From the NCBI GenBank assembly GCA_050008575.1, contig JBEKMJ010000022.1, positions 59,051 through 123,050 on the forward strand: a stretch of 64,000 nt of DNA, written 5' to 3'. Shown here piece after piece: positions 32,050 through 40,746 of this stretch. This DNA is from Bog-159 sp050008575 (GTDB taxonomy: Bacteria > Acidobacteriota > Terriglobia > Bryobacterales > Bryobacteraceae). The position numbers were made by a program, and so were the translations under genes. The first letter of the stretch is position 1. The number at the start of each line of letters is the position of its first letter. Under the pieces are notes generated by a model, which was given only the letters and a program-made list of their open reading frames with translations, searched no databases and was not told the DNA's origin.

Positions 32050-33990
32050 ATGAAAAGACTCTCTAGCGCGTGCCTGATCTCCGCCAGTCTCGTCTGGTTG
32101 ACGGCGCCCGCACACGCCGGCAGTTGTCCGACTCAATTCAATCCAGGGTCATTCACCAAAGGCAATTTTTTCGGCAATTTCGACAACAAATGCTACTTCA
32201 TCGATTTTTCAACCGGACACGGCTCCGCCAGTCAGTGGGGGGATCTCGACACCGTATATAACAAGATCTTTTTCAAGATCGATACGACACTGCCCCCTTA
32301 CCAGCTCGTGATAGTCGGAGACTATCCGAATGCGCGCTATTTTTCAGTCGATATCAACGACGACCATTCCGCGGTTAGCCAGAGTCTAACGGACGTGGAT
32401 ATCGTGCCCCTGACGGCAGGCAATATCAACCCATATCTTCCGGGCGTGGCATTCGTCGGCGGGCAACCTTTTGCCGTGCCGATTAGTCTCGGAGGGAGCC
32501 CTGGCACTCTCGAGCCGGGCTGCATGACCACCGGATACAACTTCGACGTCAATGCCATGGACGGCACCCTGCGTCATCCATTCATGAACTGGAATCTCGA
32601 TGCGGCCTTCTTCCAAGCCAACCCCACCATGCCGCTGCACCAGATCGACACGCCGCAACACTCCAATCCGAACACGGCGGGAGCGATTCTGATCCGCAAC
32701 TATCTGGATCTGACGCCTGCTTCCGCCGCGCCGCACATCATCGTGCGCGACGTAGCTTCCGGGTGCGCCTACCCGGCTACCATGGTGAACACCATGAACA
32801 TCCTGACCACCGATACCGACACGGGTAATGGCTGGCTGACGCAGCAACAGGTGCAGGAACACAACGTGTACGCGAGTTGGCAGTCCACCCAATGCTGGGG
32901 AATTATCCCGTCCAGCCAGATGCAGATCGTGCGCGGCGACGAATATATTCCAGGCCCGGTTCCGGAGGGCAGCTATCTGTTCGCGTATGTGCCATCGGGG
33001 CTGCCGCAGACGCTTGCCAATGCGGGCGAGGCGCTGCGGCTGCGTTTTCGCGTCCCCACCACGCCGCCGACGCCATGCACCAACGGTTGCTCGCGCTCCG
33101 GCAACGAACAGATGCGCTATATGAGTGTGTCGTTCGATATCCCCGGAGGAGGCACGCTGGCCAGCCTCCCGGACAGTTGTCCGGCCGACCCGACCCTTCC
33201 GTGCTTCCCGCTGATCCAGGATCCCGACGGCTACGTCACGCTGATCGTGGGCACCGGTGTGGCGCAACCCTCGTGGGTGACGCCCGCTAATGGATACACC
33301 TGGATCGACCTGACCAAGGCCACCGCCGGGGACTATCAAACGTTGAACCAGATCATGATACGGAACATCCTGCCGGCCAGTTCATTCACTTGCGCCGGCG
33401 AGTACGCTCCGTATAAGACTGCGCAAGCGACCGGCGGGGACGCCGGCCTGATGGGTCTGTACGCGCCGGTGATCGACTATCCCGTGGCATCCAGCCTGCC
33501 GCAGACCGCAAGTCCTGTAACGGGGCCTGGCACCTGCGCCGTGTTTCCCGTCGGCCCCGGAGAGGTGTCTCCCGCTTGCGGCGTGCAGTTGCCGGGTTCG
33601 CCGCAGATTGCGGCCGTGACCACGCAATGTTCCATGCCGGGATGCAACCAGTTCGTGGCGCAAGCCCAGCCGCCGGTTAGTATCCTCGCCACCACTGGCG
33701 GGTTCGGCGCCTTTCCGCTCGGGCTTCCTTATCAGGGCAATTCGAACTTCCTGCAGATCACCGACACCACCCAGAACTGGAGCGCGGGCCATACCGGAGA
33801 CGCCTGCACCGTGCAGATCGGCGAATGGTCGGACACCGCCATATCGGTGGTGGCGAACGTGAATCAAAACGCAGTGTGCCCCTTGGCGGCCGGCGACCAA
33901 CTGACGGTGACGGTTTGGAACCCGCAAACGCAGGCCAGCGCTTCGGCATCGGTCACGGTTGTCGCTCAGAGCGACGCCCGCGGGCGCTAA
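32050..33990 (+). CDS. Large secreted Cys-rich hypothetical protein
   Basis: The 646-aa protein has a Sec signal ending AHAGSC and contains many Cys residues, probably in disulphides. Recognisable segments include PNARYFSVDINDDHS, DVDIVPLTAG and a C-terminal Ig/IPT-like beta domain (ILATTGGFGAFPLG, LQITDTTQNWSAGH, LTVTVWNPQTQ). I cannot assign an enzyme family. The N-terminal part resembles DUF1214/DUF1254-style secreted beta proteins only loosely. It is monocistronic, followed by a palindromic repeat 6 nt after its stop. Confidence 0.75.
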   Translation: MKRLSSACLISASLVWLTAPAHAGSCPTQFNPGSFTKGNFFGNFDNKCYFIDFSTGHGSASQWGDLDTVYNKIFFKIDTTLPPYQLVIVGDYPNARYFSVDINDDHSAVSQSLTDVDIVPLTAGNINPYLPGVAFVGGQPFAVPISLGGSPGTLEPGCMTTGYNFDVNAMDGTLRHPFMNWNLDAAFFQANPTMPLHQIDTPQHSNPNTAGAILIRNYLDLTPASAAPHIIVRDVASGCAYPATMVNTMNILTTDTDTGNGWLTQQQVQEHNVYASWQSTQCWGIIPSSQMQIVRGDEYIPGPVPEGSYLFAYVPSGLPQTLANAGEALRLRFRVPTTPPTPCTNGCSRSGNEQMRYMSVSFDIPGGGTLASLPDSCPADPTLPCFPLIQDPDGYVTLIVGTGVAQPSWVTPANGYTWIDLTKATAGDYQTLNQIMIRNILPASSFTCAGEYAPYKTAQATGGDAGLMGLYAPVIDYPVASSLPQTASPVTGPGTCAVFPVGPGEVSPACGVQLPGSPQIAAVTTQCSMPGCNQFVAQAQPPVSILATTGGFGAFPLGLPYQGNSNFLQITDTTQNWSAGHTGDACTVQIGEWSDTAISVVANVNQNAVCPLAAGDQLTVTVWNPQTQASASASVTVVAQSDARGR

Positions 33991-33996
33991 GACCCT

Positions 33997-34098
33997 GTGG
34001 GGCAGGCGTCCACGCCTGCGGCGGGTCTCCAGACCCGCCTCTTCGCGCACCGGCAAGCCGGCGTGGACGCCGGCCGCGGGACTGGAGTCCCGCCCCAG
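33997..34098. repeat. Palindromic repeat cluster
   Basis: From GTGGGGC at 33997 to GCCCCAG at about 34098 there are hairpins GGCGTCCACGCC, GCGGGTCTCCAGACCCGC, GCCGGCGTGGACGCCGGC and GGGACTGGAGTCCC. Different hairpin words are used here than at 31637, supporting a modular family. Confidence 0.8.
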
Positions 34099-34105
34099 GA
34101 AGTCG

Positions 34106-34111
34106 TATAAT
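34106..34111 (+). promoter_or_regulatory. TATAAT -10 element before the hemerythrin gene
   Basis: GTCGTATAATTAAG lies 13 nt upstream of the ATG at 34124. It has consensus -10 sequence and little room for a leader, and no ribosome-binding site is visible between. Translation from a very short leader is likely if this box is used. Confidence 0.45.
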
Positions 34112-34123
34112 TAAGATATTCAC

Positions 34124-34549
34124 ATGCGAATCTTTGAATGGAACGAATCGCACGCCGTGCACGTTCCCGTCGTGGACACCGAACATCAACAGCTCTTTCG
34201 CCTGTGCGACGATTTGCAGCGAGCCATGATGGCGGGTGCGCCGACGCCCGAGGTGCAATCGATCGTGGAGGACCTGGTCATCCACACCGCGCACCACTTC
34301 TCGCACGAGGAGCGCGAGATGCGCGGGGCCGGCTACTCCCTCTATGCCTGGCACCGGCGCCAACACTACACGGCGCGCACCCGGGTGAGGGCGCTGGAGC
34401 GGCGTATACGCCGAGGCGATCGCGACGCGGCGCTCGATCTGCTGGAATTTCTCTACGCCTGGCTGAGCGATCATATCCGGCTGGCCGACCGCATGTTCGG
34501 CGCTTACCTGCGGAATCACCAGCGCCAGTTGGCGGCGCGCGCGTCGTAG
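34124..34549 (+). CDS. Bacteriohemerythrin
   Basis: The 141-aa protein has the full set of di-iron ligands at canonical spacing: His21 (DTEHQQLF), His58 and Glu62 (HHFSHEE), His77 and His81 (WHRRQH), His117 and Asp122 (SDHIRLAD). It reversibly binds O2 and may act in oxygen sensing, storage or delivery. It is a stand-alone domain of normal family length. The next gene, a flavin-nucleotide-binding protein, is 41 nt downstream. Confidence 0.95.
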   Translation: MRIFEWNESHAVHVPVVDTEHQQLFRLCDDLQRAMMAGAPTPEVQSIVEDLVIHTAHHFSHEEREMRGAGYSLYAWHRRQHYTARTRVRALERRIRRGDRDAALDLLEFLYAWLSDHIRLADRMFGAYLRNHQRQLAARAS

Positions 34550-34590
34550 CCCCGCACGGCCGTAAGCGGTCCATTGCTAGACTGGGAACA

Positions 34591-35247
34591 ATGGACAAAT
34601 ACACACCCACCGAACGCACTCAAGTGAAGCGCCTGCCCAAGCGCGGCGTGTACGACCACGCGCAAGTCCACGCGATCCTCGACGAAGGTTTTATCTGCCA
34701 CGTGGGGTTCGCGGTGGACGGCCAGCCCTACGTGATTCCGACAGGCTACGCGCGTGCCGGCGATCTACTCTACATTCACGGATCCGCCGCCAGCCGCATG
34801 TTGCGCGAGCTCGGCCAGGGCGCCCGGCTTTGCGTCACCGTGACGCTGGTGGATGGCCTGGTGCTGGCGCGATCGGCGTTTCACCATTCCATGAATTACC
34901 GCTCGGTGGTGGTGCTGGGCCAGGCGCGCGCGGTCACCGATCCCGCGGAGAAAACGGCGGCGCTCAGCCACTTCACCAATCACATCGTGCCGGGCCGTTG
35001 GGACGAAGTCCGGCAGCCCACCGAGCAGGAGCTGAAGAGCACCACGGTGCTGGCGCTGGCGCTCGACGAGGTATCCGCGAAAGTGCGCACCGGCGGGCCT
35101 ATCGACGACGAAGAGGATTACTCGCTGTCCGTGTGGGCGGGTGTGGTTCCGCTCCGGATCTCGGCCGGCGACCCGGTGGCGGACGCGCGCCTGCCGGAAG
35201 GCATTCCGGAGATCGACCGCCGCCGACTGGCCTCCCGCCAGGTCTAA
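34591..35247 (+). CDS. Pyridoxamine 5'-phosphate oxidase-like flavin-binding protein
   Basis: The 218-aa product has the split-barrel of NimA/PNPOx-like proteins: VYDHAQVHAILDEGFICHVG, PYVIPTGYARAGDLLYIHGS, MNYRSVVVLGQARAV. These bind FMN or related cofactors and reduce small substrates. The ATG at 34591 is used; longer frames upstream overlap hemerythrin and lack coding sense. TAGACT lies 8 nt upstream of the ATG as a -10-like box. The reaction is unknown. Confidence 0.88.
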   Translation: MDKYTPTERTQVKRLPKRGVYDHAQVHAILDEGFICHVGFAVDGQPYVIPTGYARAGDLLYIHGSAASRMLRELGQGARLCVTVTLVDGLVLARSAFHHSMNYRSVVVLGQARAVTDPAEKTAALSHFTNHIVPGRWDEVRQPTEQELKSTTVLALALDEVSAKVRTGGPIDDEEDYSLSVWAGVVPLRISAGDPVADARLPEGIPEIDRRRLASRQV

Positions 35248-35266
35248 GGCGGGGCATACTTAAGAC

Positions 35267-36403
35267 ATGAGACTCAAGATCGCCGCCTTGATGCTGGCAT
35301 GTAGTGGAGCTGTCATGGCGGACGACAGTCCCCCCACATTGGCGATCGGCGCCGCCGCGCCGGATTTCAATCTGCCGGCCGTCGATGGCACGACTTACCG
35401 TTTGCAGGATTTCGCAGCGAGCAAAGTGCTGGTGCTGGTCTTCACCTGCGTCCACTGCCCCACGGCGCAGCTTTACGAAGGCCGTATCCTGAAGCTGGCC
35501 GCGGATTACCGGGATCGCGGCGTGGCGCTGGTGGCGATTCAGCCCAACGATCCGAAGGCCGTGCGCCTGGATGAACTGGGCTACACGGATCTGGCGGATT
35601 CGCTGCCGGAGATGAAGATCCGCGCCGAATACCGGCATTTCGATTTCCCGTTTCTATATGACGGCGAGACGCAGTCGGTGGCGCGCGCGTACGGTCCGAC
35701 GGCCACGCCGCACGTGTTTGTGTTCGACCAGGAGCGTAAGTTGCGGTACCAGGGCCGCGTCGATTCGAGCCCGCGGGAGGCGCTGGCCAACCGGCAGGAT
35801 GCGCGGCTGGCCATCGACGCGGTGCTGGCGGGCAAGCCTGTGGCTAACGAAAAGACACCCACGGTGGGCTGCTCCATCAAGTGGGCGTACAAGCAGGCGG
35901 GTGGCGAGGCGGAGATGGCGCGCATCGCCAAGGAGCCTGTGGCGCTCGATCCTGCCGGGCTGGATCGCCTGCAAGCGTTGCGCAAGAACGGCACCGGCAA
36001 GGTCCTGTTGGTGGATTTCTGGGCGACCTGGTGCGGCCCCTGCACGGCCGAATTCCCCGAGTTTCAGAAGATGTACCGCATGTATCGCAAGCGGGCGTTC
36101 GATATGGTGACGGTGAGCGTCAACTTCCCGGACGAGAGCAAGGGCGTTCTGAAGTTTTTGAACGAGCAACATGCTTCTACGAAGAACCTGATCTTCGCCA
36201 CCAACGAGACGTACGACCAGATGGCCGCGTTCGACCCGGCATGGAATGCCGGGGTGCCGTACACCGTGCTGATCGGGATCGACGGCAAGATCATTTACCA
36301 GCAGCAGGGCGAGGTCGACCCGCTGGAAGTGCGCCGGCTGATCCTGGCGAATCTGCCGGACGACGATTACATCGGCCAGCAGGCATATTGGAATTCGAAA
36401 TAG
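35267..36403 (+). CDS. Exported double-redoxin protein (peroxiredoxin-like + TlpA-like)
   Basis: The 378-aa protein has a signal peptide (to about residue 18), an N-terminal AhpC/TSA-like redoxin domain with Cys61-Val-His-Cys64 (FTCVHCPTAQ) and the linker KTPTVGCSIKW. A C-terminal thioredoxin domain follows with WATWCGPC near residue 257. Two redox centres in one chain suggest thiol exchange between domains in the periplasm. TACTTA sits 5 nt before the ATG as a -10-like box. The gene is not linked to cytochrome c biogenesis genes here. Confidence 0.88.
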   Translation: MRLKIAALMLACSGAVMADDSPPTLAIGAAAPDFNLPAVDGTTYRLQDFAASKVLVLVFTCVHCPTAQLYEGRILKLAADYRDRGVALVAIQPNDPKAVRLDELGYTDLADSLPEMKIRAEYRHFDFPFLYDGETQSVARAYGPTATPHVFVFDQERKLRYQGRVDSSPREALANRQDARLAIDAVLAGKPVANEKTPTVGCSIKWAYKQAGGEAEMARIAKEPVALDPAGLDRLQALRKNGTGKVLLVDFWATWCGPCTAEFPEFQKMYRMYRKRAFDMVTVSVNFPDESKGVLKFLNEQHASTKNLIFATNETYDQMAAFDPAWNAGVPYTVLIGIDGKIIYQQQGEVDPLEVRRLILANLPDDDYIGQQAYWNSK

Positions 36404-36414
36404 AATAGGTCACG

Positions 36415-37572
36415 ATGGCTTATTCTTTGACACGCTTCGGCCAGCTCTCAATCGAAGGCTTTCGGCGCTTGCGCGACGTTCGTCTTTCCTTGCGCCCCTT
36501 GTCGGTGATGATCGGAGCCAATGGAACTGGAAAGACATCCGTGCTCGATGTGTTGTCCCTGCTGGCGAACTCCGCACAGGCACGGCTAGGCCCAGCAATC
36601 TCGGAACTAGGGGGCCTGGCAAATGTCCTTACCTACGACCAGGCCGAGGAACTCGGACTGGGAATCTCGATGGAAGTTTCAGGATACCATCCCCTCGAAT
36701 ACTCGCTGTGGCTTCGGCCGCAGGGAATCGCCCACGCGATCCGCGAAGAGACGCTCAGCCAGAATAGGGGGCGGCCGGCGCCGTTTCTTCACATTAGCTC
36801 CCACGGACAGGACGTCAGGTACTTCAATACCGAGAAGCAAAAGCTCCTGCCCCCGACATGGGAACACAACCCGCTGGAAACTGCGCTGTCTCAGGTTCCT
36901 AAGATGTTTCAGGAACCGGAGGATTTCAGGCGGCGGCTGGCATCATCAACTTTTTACCACGTCCTGAATGTTGACCCCAGGTCGCCAGTGCGGCTGCCCC
37001 AGTCGATGGCGCCCGCGGAGTTGCCTGGAAGAAACGGTGAAGACTTGATTTCATGTCTTTTCTATCTTCGTGAGACGGATCGAAACAGGTTCGAGGCAAT
37101 TGAGGACTCCCTTCGCGCGGCGTTTCCACGGTTCGAGCGGCTGGATTTCCCTCCGGTCGCGGCGGGGACGTTGGGCCTGGCGTGGCGTGAACGTGGCTTT
37201 TCGAAACCTCTCTACACGCACCAATTGTCGGAAGGGACGTTGCGGTTCCTATGGTTGACAACGTTGCTGCAGAGTCCGGGACTTACTGCGCTTACGCTCC
37301 TGGACGAGCCTGAGGTGAGTCTGCACCCCGAATTGCTAAGTTTGCTGGCGGACCAGTTGAGAGAGGCCTCGCAGCGTACCCAGCTCATTGTCGCAACGCA
37401 CTCGGATACCCTGATCCGATTCTTAGAGCCATCCGAAGTGGTCGTCCTTGACGCGACCGAAGATGGCATGACCACACTTACCAGAGCAGACGAGTTGGAC
37501 TTGGGTGAATGGCTGAAGGACTACTCCCTGGATGAGCTTTGGCGTAACGGGCGCATCGGAGCGCGGGCGTGA
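36415..37572 (+). CDS. AAA family ATPase (OLD/RecF-like), first gene of a two-gene unit
   Basis: The 385-aa protein has a RecF/SMC-type head: FGQLSIEGFRRLRDVRLSL, Walker A GANGTGKTS at residues 34-42, a signature-like HQLSEGTLRFLWL, Walker B with LLDEPEVSLHPELL near 298, and a D/H switch LIVATHSDTLIRF. There is no long coiled-coil. It overlaps the DUF4276 gene by 4 nt. ATPase plus TOPRIM-like pairs of this shape occur in defence systems such as PARIS and OLD/Gabija relatives. Defence function here is inference from architecture. Confidence 0.88.
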   Translation: MAYSLTRFGQLSIEGFRRLRDVRLSLRPLSVMIGANGTGKTSVLDVLSLLANSAQARLGPAISELGGLANVLTYDQAEELGLGISMEVSGYHPLEYSLWLRPQGIAHAIREETLSQNRGRPAPFLHISSHGQDVRYFNTEKQKLLPPTWEHNPLETALSQVPKMFQEPEDFRRRLASSTFYHVLNVDPRSPVRLPQSMAPAELPGRNGEDLISCLFYLRETDRNRFEAIEDSLRAAFPRFERLDFPPVAAGTLGLAWRERGFSKPLYTHQLSEGTLRFLWLTTLLQSPGLTALTLLDEPEVSLHPELLSLLADQLREASQRTQLIVATHSDTLIRFLEPSEVVVLDATEDGMTTLTRADELDLGEWLKDYSLDELWRNGRIGARA

Positions 37573-38177
37573 AGATCGCGGTTCTGATCGAGGGGAGGAC
37601 CGAGCAGGCTTTTAAGCCTTATTTGCTGGAATTCCTGAAGCGCAGGCTCGATCAACGAATGCCCAACATCGATTTTTTCCCGTGTCAGGGAAGGGTCTAC
37701 AAGGAGGATAAGCTCCGGCGGACGGTCGAGAACCTCCTGCGGAATGGGCGAGTTCCGTCGGATGCCGTGATCGCGCTAACCGACGTTTACACGGGGACGA
37801 ACGACTTCGTCGACGCAGCCGATGCTAAACGAAAAATGCGCACTTGGGTCGGGAACAACAGCAAGTTTCACCCACACGTCGCGCAGCATGATTTCGAGGC
37901 ATGGTTGCTTCCATATTGGAGCGACATTCAAGTGCTCGCCGGACACAACCGAAGCGCGCCGCCAGGGCCCCCGGAAGCTGTAGACCACAACCACCCGCCC
38001 TCGTACCACATTCGTGAGATCTTCAGAACCGGAACCTGCCGGGACGACTATTCCAAGCCGCGCGATGCCGCAAGGATACTGCGGGGCAAAGATCGGGCCG
38101 TCTCGGCAAGCAAGTGCCCGGAACTGAGGGCTTTCCTGAACTCCATCCTCACGTTGAGTGGCGCCGAACCGCTGTGA
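37569..38177 (+). CDS. DUF4276 family TOPRIM-like protein, second gene of the unit
   Basis: The 202-aa product begins MKIAVLIEGRTEQAF, where Glu8 corresponds to the TOPRIM-type acidic position. It continues with IALTDVYTGTNDF (Asp72) and HDFEAWLLPYW (residues 107-114), all hallmarks of DUF4276. It is likely a metal-dependent nuclease or effector activated by the ATPase. The start is GTG within the ATPase stop (GTGA overlap), so translation is coupled. Codon composition is slightly less GC-rich than the neighbours, compatible with transfer. Confidence 0.82.
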   Translation: MKIAVLIEGRTEQAFKPYLLEFLKRRLDQRMPNIDFFPCQGRVYKEDKLRRTVENLLRNGRVPSDAVIALTDVYTGTNDFVDAADAKRKMRTWVGNNSKFHPHVAQHDFEAWLLPYWSDIQVLAGHNRSAPPGPPEAVDHNHPPSYHIREIFRTGTCRDDYSKPRDAARILRGKDRAVSASKCPELRAFLNSILTLSGAEPL

Positions 38178-38183
38178 TTTCCA

Positions 38184-38336
38184 TCATTCCTCTGGCCGCG
38201 TGAAGCTGGTCAGCTCTGCCGACCGCACGCCGTAGACTTTCAGAAGTTTCTGGCAGATCTCGCGGCCCAGCCGCTCGGGCTGGTCCTCCTTGTCATGCTC
38301 GATGACCACTTTGAAAAAGAGATTGGTTCGATCCAT
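38184..38336 (-). CDS. 50-aa conserved-looking small soluble protein
   Basis: The minus-strand ATG at 38336 has GGGAG 9 nt upstream and opens a 50-codon frame: MDRTNLFFKVVIEHDKEDQP, then GREICQKLLKVYGVRSAELT, ending RPEE. The alternation of strands and helix looks like a small folded alpha/beta protein. It is divergent from the zinc-ribbon-like gene with only 26 bp between starts, and converges on DUF4276 with a 6-bp gap. I recognise no family. Confidence 0.65.
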   Translation of the reverse strand: MDRTNLFFKVVIEHDKEDQPERLGREICQKLLKVYGVRSAELTSFTRPEE

Positions 38337-38362
38337 AAGGTGTCTCCCTTTATACTAAGGGA
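38337..38362. promoter_or_regulatory. 26-bp bidirectional promoter/start region
   Basis: The whole gap between two divergent start codons is 26 bp and contains CCCTT-TATACT-AAGGG, a 5-bp inverted repeat around a -10-like TATACT (38351-38356). On the minus strand TATAAAGGGAG provides both an AT-rich box and a ribosome-binding site; on the plus strand AAGGGA lies next to the ATG. Both genes would have extremely short leaders. Confidence 0.5.
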
Positions 38363-39007
38363 ATGGCTTGCGCAATATGCCGTATTCGGAAACCCCGCCG
38401 CTTTTGTCCCGGCGTACATGGAGACATCTGCACGCTCTGCTGCGGCAAGGATCGCGAGGTCACTGTGGATTGCCCGTTCGACTGCCCGTTTCTGCAGGAG
38501 GCGCGCAAGCACGAGCACACCGAGGCGCTGAAGCCGGACGAGTTTCCAAATCGGGATATTCGCGTCAGCGAAGAGTTCCTGGAGGAGCATGAACCCCTGC
38601 TGGTGGGAGCCATCGGCGCTTTAATGCTGGCGGCGTTCGATACACCCGGCGCCGTGGATAGCGATGTGCGGGAAGCGCTCGACGCGCTCATTCGCACCGA
38701 GCGCACGCTGCAGAGCGGGGTGTATTACGAAACGAGGCCGGACAACGCGCTGGCGAACCAAGTCTTCAGCGGGACGCAAAAAGGCTTGGAGGAGTTTCGC
38801 AAGAAGGAGCGCGAGGAACTGGGCATGTCGCGCACGCGCGACGGCGACGTGCTGACGGTGCTCGTCTTCCTGCAGCGGTTTGCGCTCGACCGCAATAATG
38901 GGCGTCCGCGCGGCCGGGCTTTCCTGGATTCGCTGCGCGGCTTCCTGGGCGAGGCGGAAGGCGCTGCACAGCCCACGCCGCGCACTTCCTCGCTGATCGT
39001 GCCATGA
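38363..39007 (+). CDS. Putative zinc-binding protein with N-terminal Cys cluster
   Basis: The 214-aa protein starts MACAICRIRKPRRFCPGVHG and continues DICTLCCGKDREVTVDCPFDCPF. CxxC, C, CxxCC, CxxxC spacing is typical of a zinc ribbon with two metal sites. The rest is helical and acidic (FLEEHEPLLVGAIGALMLAAF) without recognisable domain. The stop overlaps the mechanosensitive-channel start by 4 nt (ATGA), so it is co-translated with it. Function unknown. Confidence 0.7.
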   Translation: MACAICRIRKPRRFCPGVHGDICTLCCGKDREVTVDCPFDCPFLQEARKHEHTEALKPDEFPNRDIRVSEEFLEEHEPLLVGAIGALMLAAFDTPGAVDSDVREALDALIRTERTLQSGVYYETRPDNALANQVFSGTQKGLEEFRKKEREELGMSRTRDGDVLTVLVFLQRFALDRNNGRPRGRAFLDSLRGFLGEAEGAAQPTPRTSSLIVP

Positions 39008-40746
39008 AGGGGCGGCCCCACAATCTCACGGCGATCGGCCTGGCGGTGCTGTTGGCCGGTTCGATCGTCGCATGGCTGACGACGCGCGATGCGAATCCCT
39101 TGCGCCCGGCGAAGGCCGCGCCGGTTGCCCGCGTTTCGAAGGTGGACGAGCGGCCGCTCGAAACCGCGCGCCAACTTGCGGCGCTGGCCGATACGCATGC
39201 CGAGCAGGCGCTAGCCGAGCAAGCGGCGGGTCTGGCCGGCCAGGAAGTCGATCAGGATTTCGCCACCGCCATCCGGGAAGCTACAGCCATATCGCCTCCG
39301 GCCAGCGGCCCACTGCACGACCTGGCCGCGCACATCGCCGACCTGAAGGCGCGTGTATCCGCGGGCCAGCAGCGCATTGCGCAGCTCTCCAAGGACGCTT
39401 CGAATAACACCGCCGCCGCGGACCGCTTGGATCTGGCGAACGCGCAGTTGGCGCTCGATCGGGATGAACTGGACGACGCGCAGCAGGATCTGGCGCGCGA
39501 GGGCGGCGACGAGCACGCCAACCTGCAGCGTGCGCAGGAGCAGCATCAGAAAACCCGGCAAGGCGCGCTGCCGCTGAGCAAACTTTCTACGGCAAACGCT
39601 GCGGCAACACTGCGGGAACAGATGCAGGAGTGGTTCGCGCTGGGGTCGCGGCAAGACCAGGTGCAGGCGGCCAGGCAAGAGGCGGACAACAAGGCGGCCA
39701 CCTTATCGCAAGAGCACAACGCGCTCGAAGGCAAGCTGGGCACCACGCCCGCGGCGTCCACCGGCGACGACAGCGATGAAGACGACGCGGCCACCGTGGT
39801 GGCGCAGTTGCGGCACTTATCCGACCAGCGCAAGACCATGATCGATCTGGACAAGCGCACGCAACTCTGCCAGCAATTGAACGGCGTTTATCAAAAGTGG
39901 CTGGCGTTGGTGGCGGACCGGCGCCATGGCGTGCTGCACGCTCTGATCGGTTCCTTCAGTGTGATTCTGGCCATCCTGTTGGCCGCGGCGGTGGTGAAAG
40001 ACCTGCTGGGGCGAACGCTGGGACGCCAGGCCGACCGGCGGCGCGTGCACCAGTTGAGCGTAGTCACGCGCATCGCCGTGCACGCGGTGGCGGCCATACT
40101 GATCGTACTGGTCATCCTCGGAGCGCCTACGCAAACGCCTACGATTATCGGACTCGCCGGCGCCGGCCTGACCGTCGTGTTGAAAGACTTCATCGTGGCT
40201 TTCTTCGGCTGGTTCGTGCTGATGGGACGCAACGGCATCGGCTTGGGCGATTGGGTGGAAATCAATGGTGTGGGCGGCGAGGTGATCGAGGTAGGCGTCC
40301 TGCGAACCACGTTGCTCGAAATGGGCAACTGGACGAATACGGGCCATCCCACCGGCAGGCGCGTCAGCTTCATGAACGGCTTCGCCATCGAAGGCCACTA
40401 CTTCAATTTCTCGACGGCCGGCCAGTGGCTTTGGGATGAGCTGCAAGTGACCCTGCCAACGGGTGGCGATCCGTACCAGATGGCGGAACGGATCCGGCAG
40501 ATCGTGGAGAAGGAGACCGAGGAGGACGCCAAGATGGCGGAACAGGATTGGGAGCGCGTGACCCACGAATATGGTACGCGCGCTTTTTCGGCCAGGCCGG
40601 CGGCGGACTTGCGGCCCAGCCCCAGCGGCCTGGTGGTGAACATGCGGTACATCACGCGCGGGCCGCTGCGGTACGAAGTGAAATCGCGGCTGTTTAAGGC
40701 CATCGTGGAACTGATGCACGGGGCGGAAAAGGCGGCTAGCGCATGA
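39004..40746 (+). CDS. MscS family mechanosensitive ion channel with long periplasmic coiled-coil
   Basis: The 580-aa protein has an N-terminal signal/TM segment. A periplasmic region of about 270 residues follows, rich in Ala/Gln/Glu heptads (DRLDLANAQLALDRDELDDA) and predicted coiled-coil. Then come two or three TM helices and the MscS pore/beta domain (PTIIGLAGAGLTVVLKDFIV, IGLGDWVEINGVGGEVIEVG). It opens in response to membrane tension. It is coupled to the upstream Cys-cluster gene and its TGA overlaps the next ATG. Confidence 0.88.
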   Translation: MKGRPHNLTAIGLAVLLAGSIVAWLTTRDANPLRPAKAAPVARVSKVDERPLETARQLAALADTHAEQALAEQAAGLAGQEVDQDFATAIREATAISPPASGPLHDLAAHIADLKARVSAGQQRIAQLSKDASNNTAAADRLDLANAQLALDRDELDDAQQDLAREGGDEHANLQRAQEQHQKTRQGALPLSKLSTANAAATLREQMQEWFALGSRQDQVQAARQEADNKAATLSQEHNALEGKLGTTPAASTGDDSDEDDAATVVAQLRHLSDQRKTMIDLDKRTQLCQQLNGVYQKWLALVADRRHGVLHALIGSFSVILAILLAAAVVKDLLGRTLGRQADRRRVHQLSVVTRIAVHAVAAILIVLVILGAPTQTPTIIGLAGAGLTVVLKDFIVAFFGWFVLMGRNGIGLGDWVEINGVGGEVIEVGVLRTTLLEMGNWTNTGHPTGRRVSFMNGFAIEGHYFNFSTAGQWLWDELQVTLPTGGDPYQMAERIRQIVEKETEEDAKMAEQDWERVTHEYGTRAFSARPAADLRPSPSGLVVNMRYITRGPLRYEVKSRLFKAIVELMHGAEKAASA

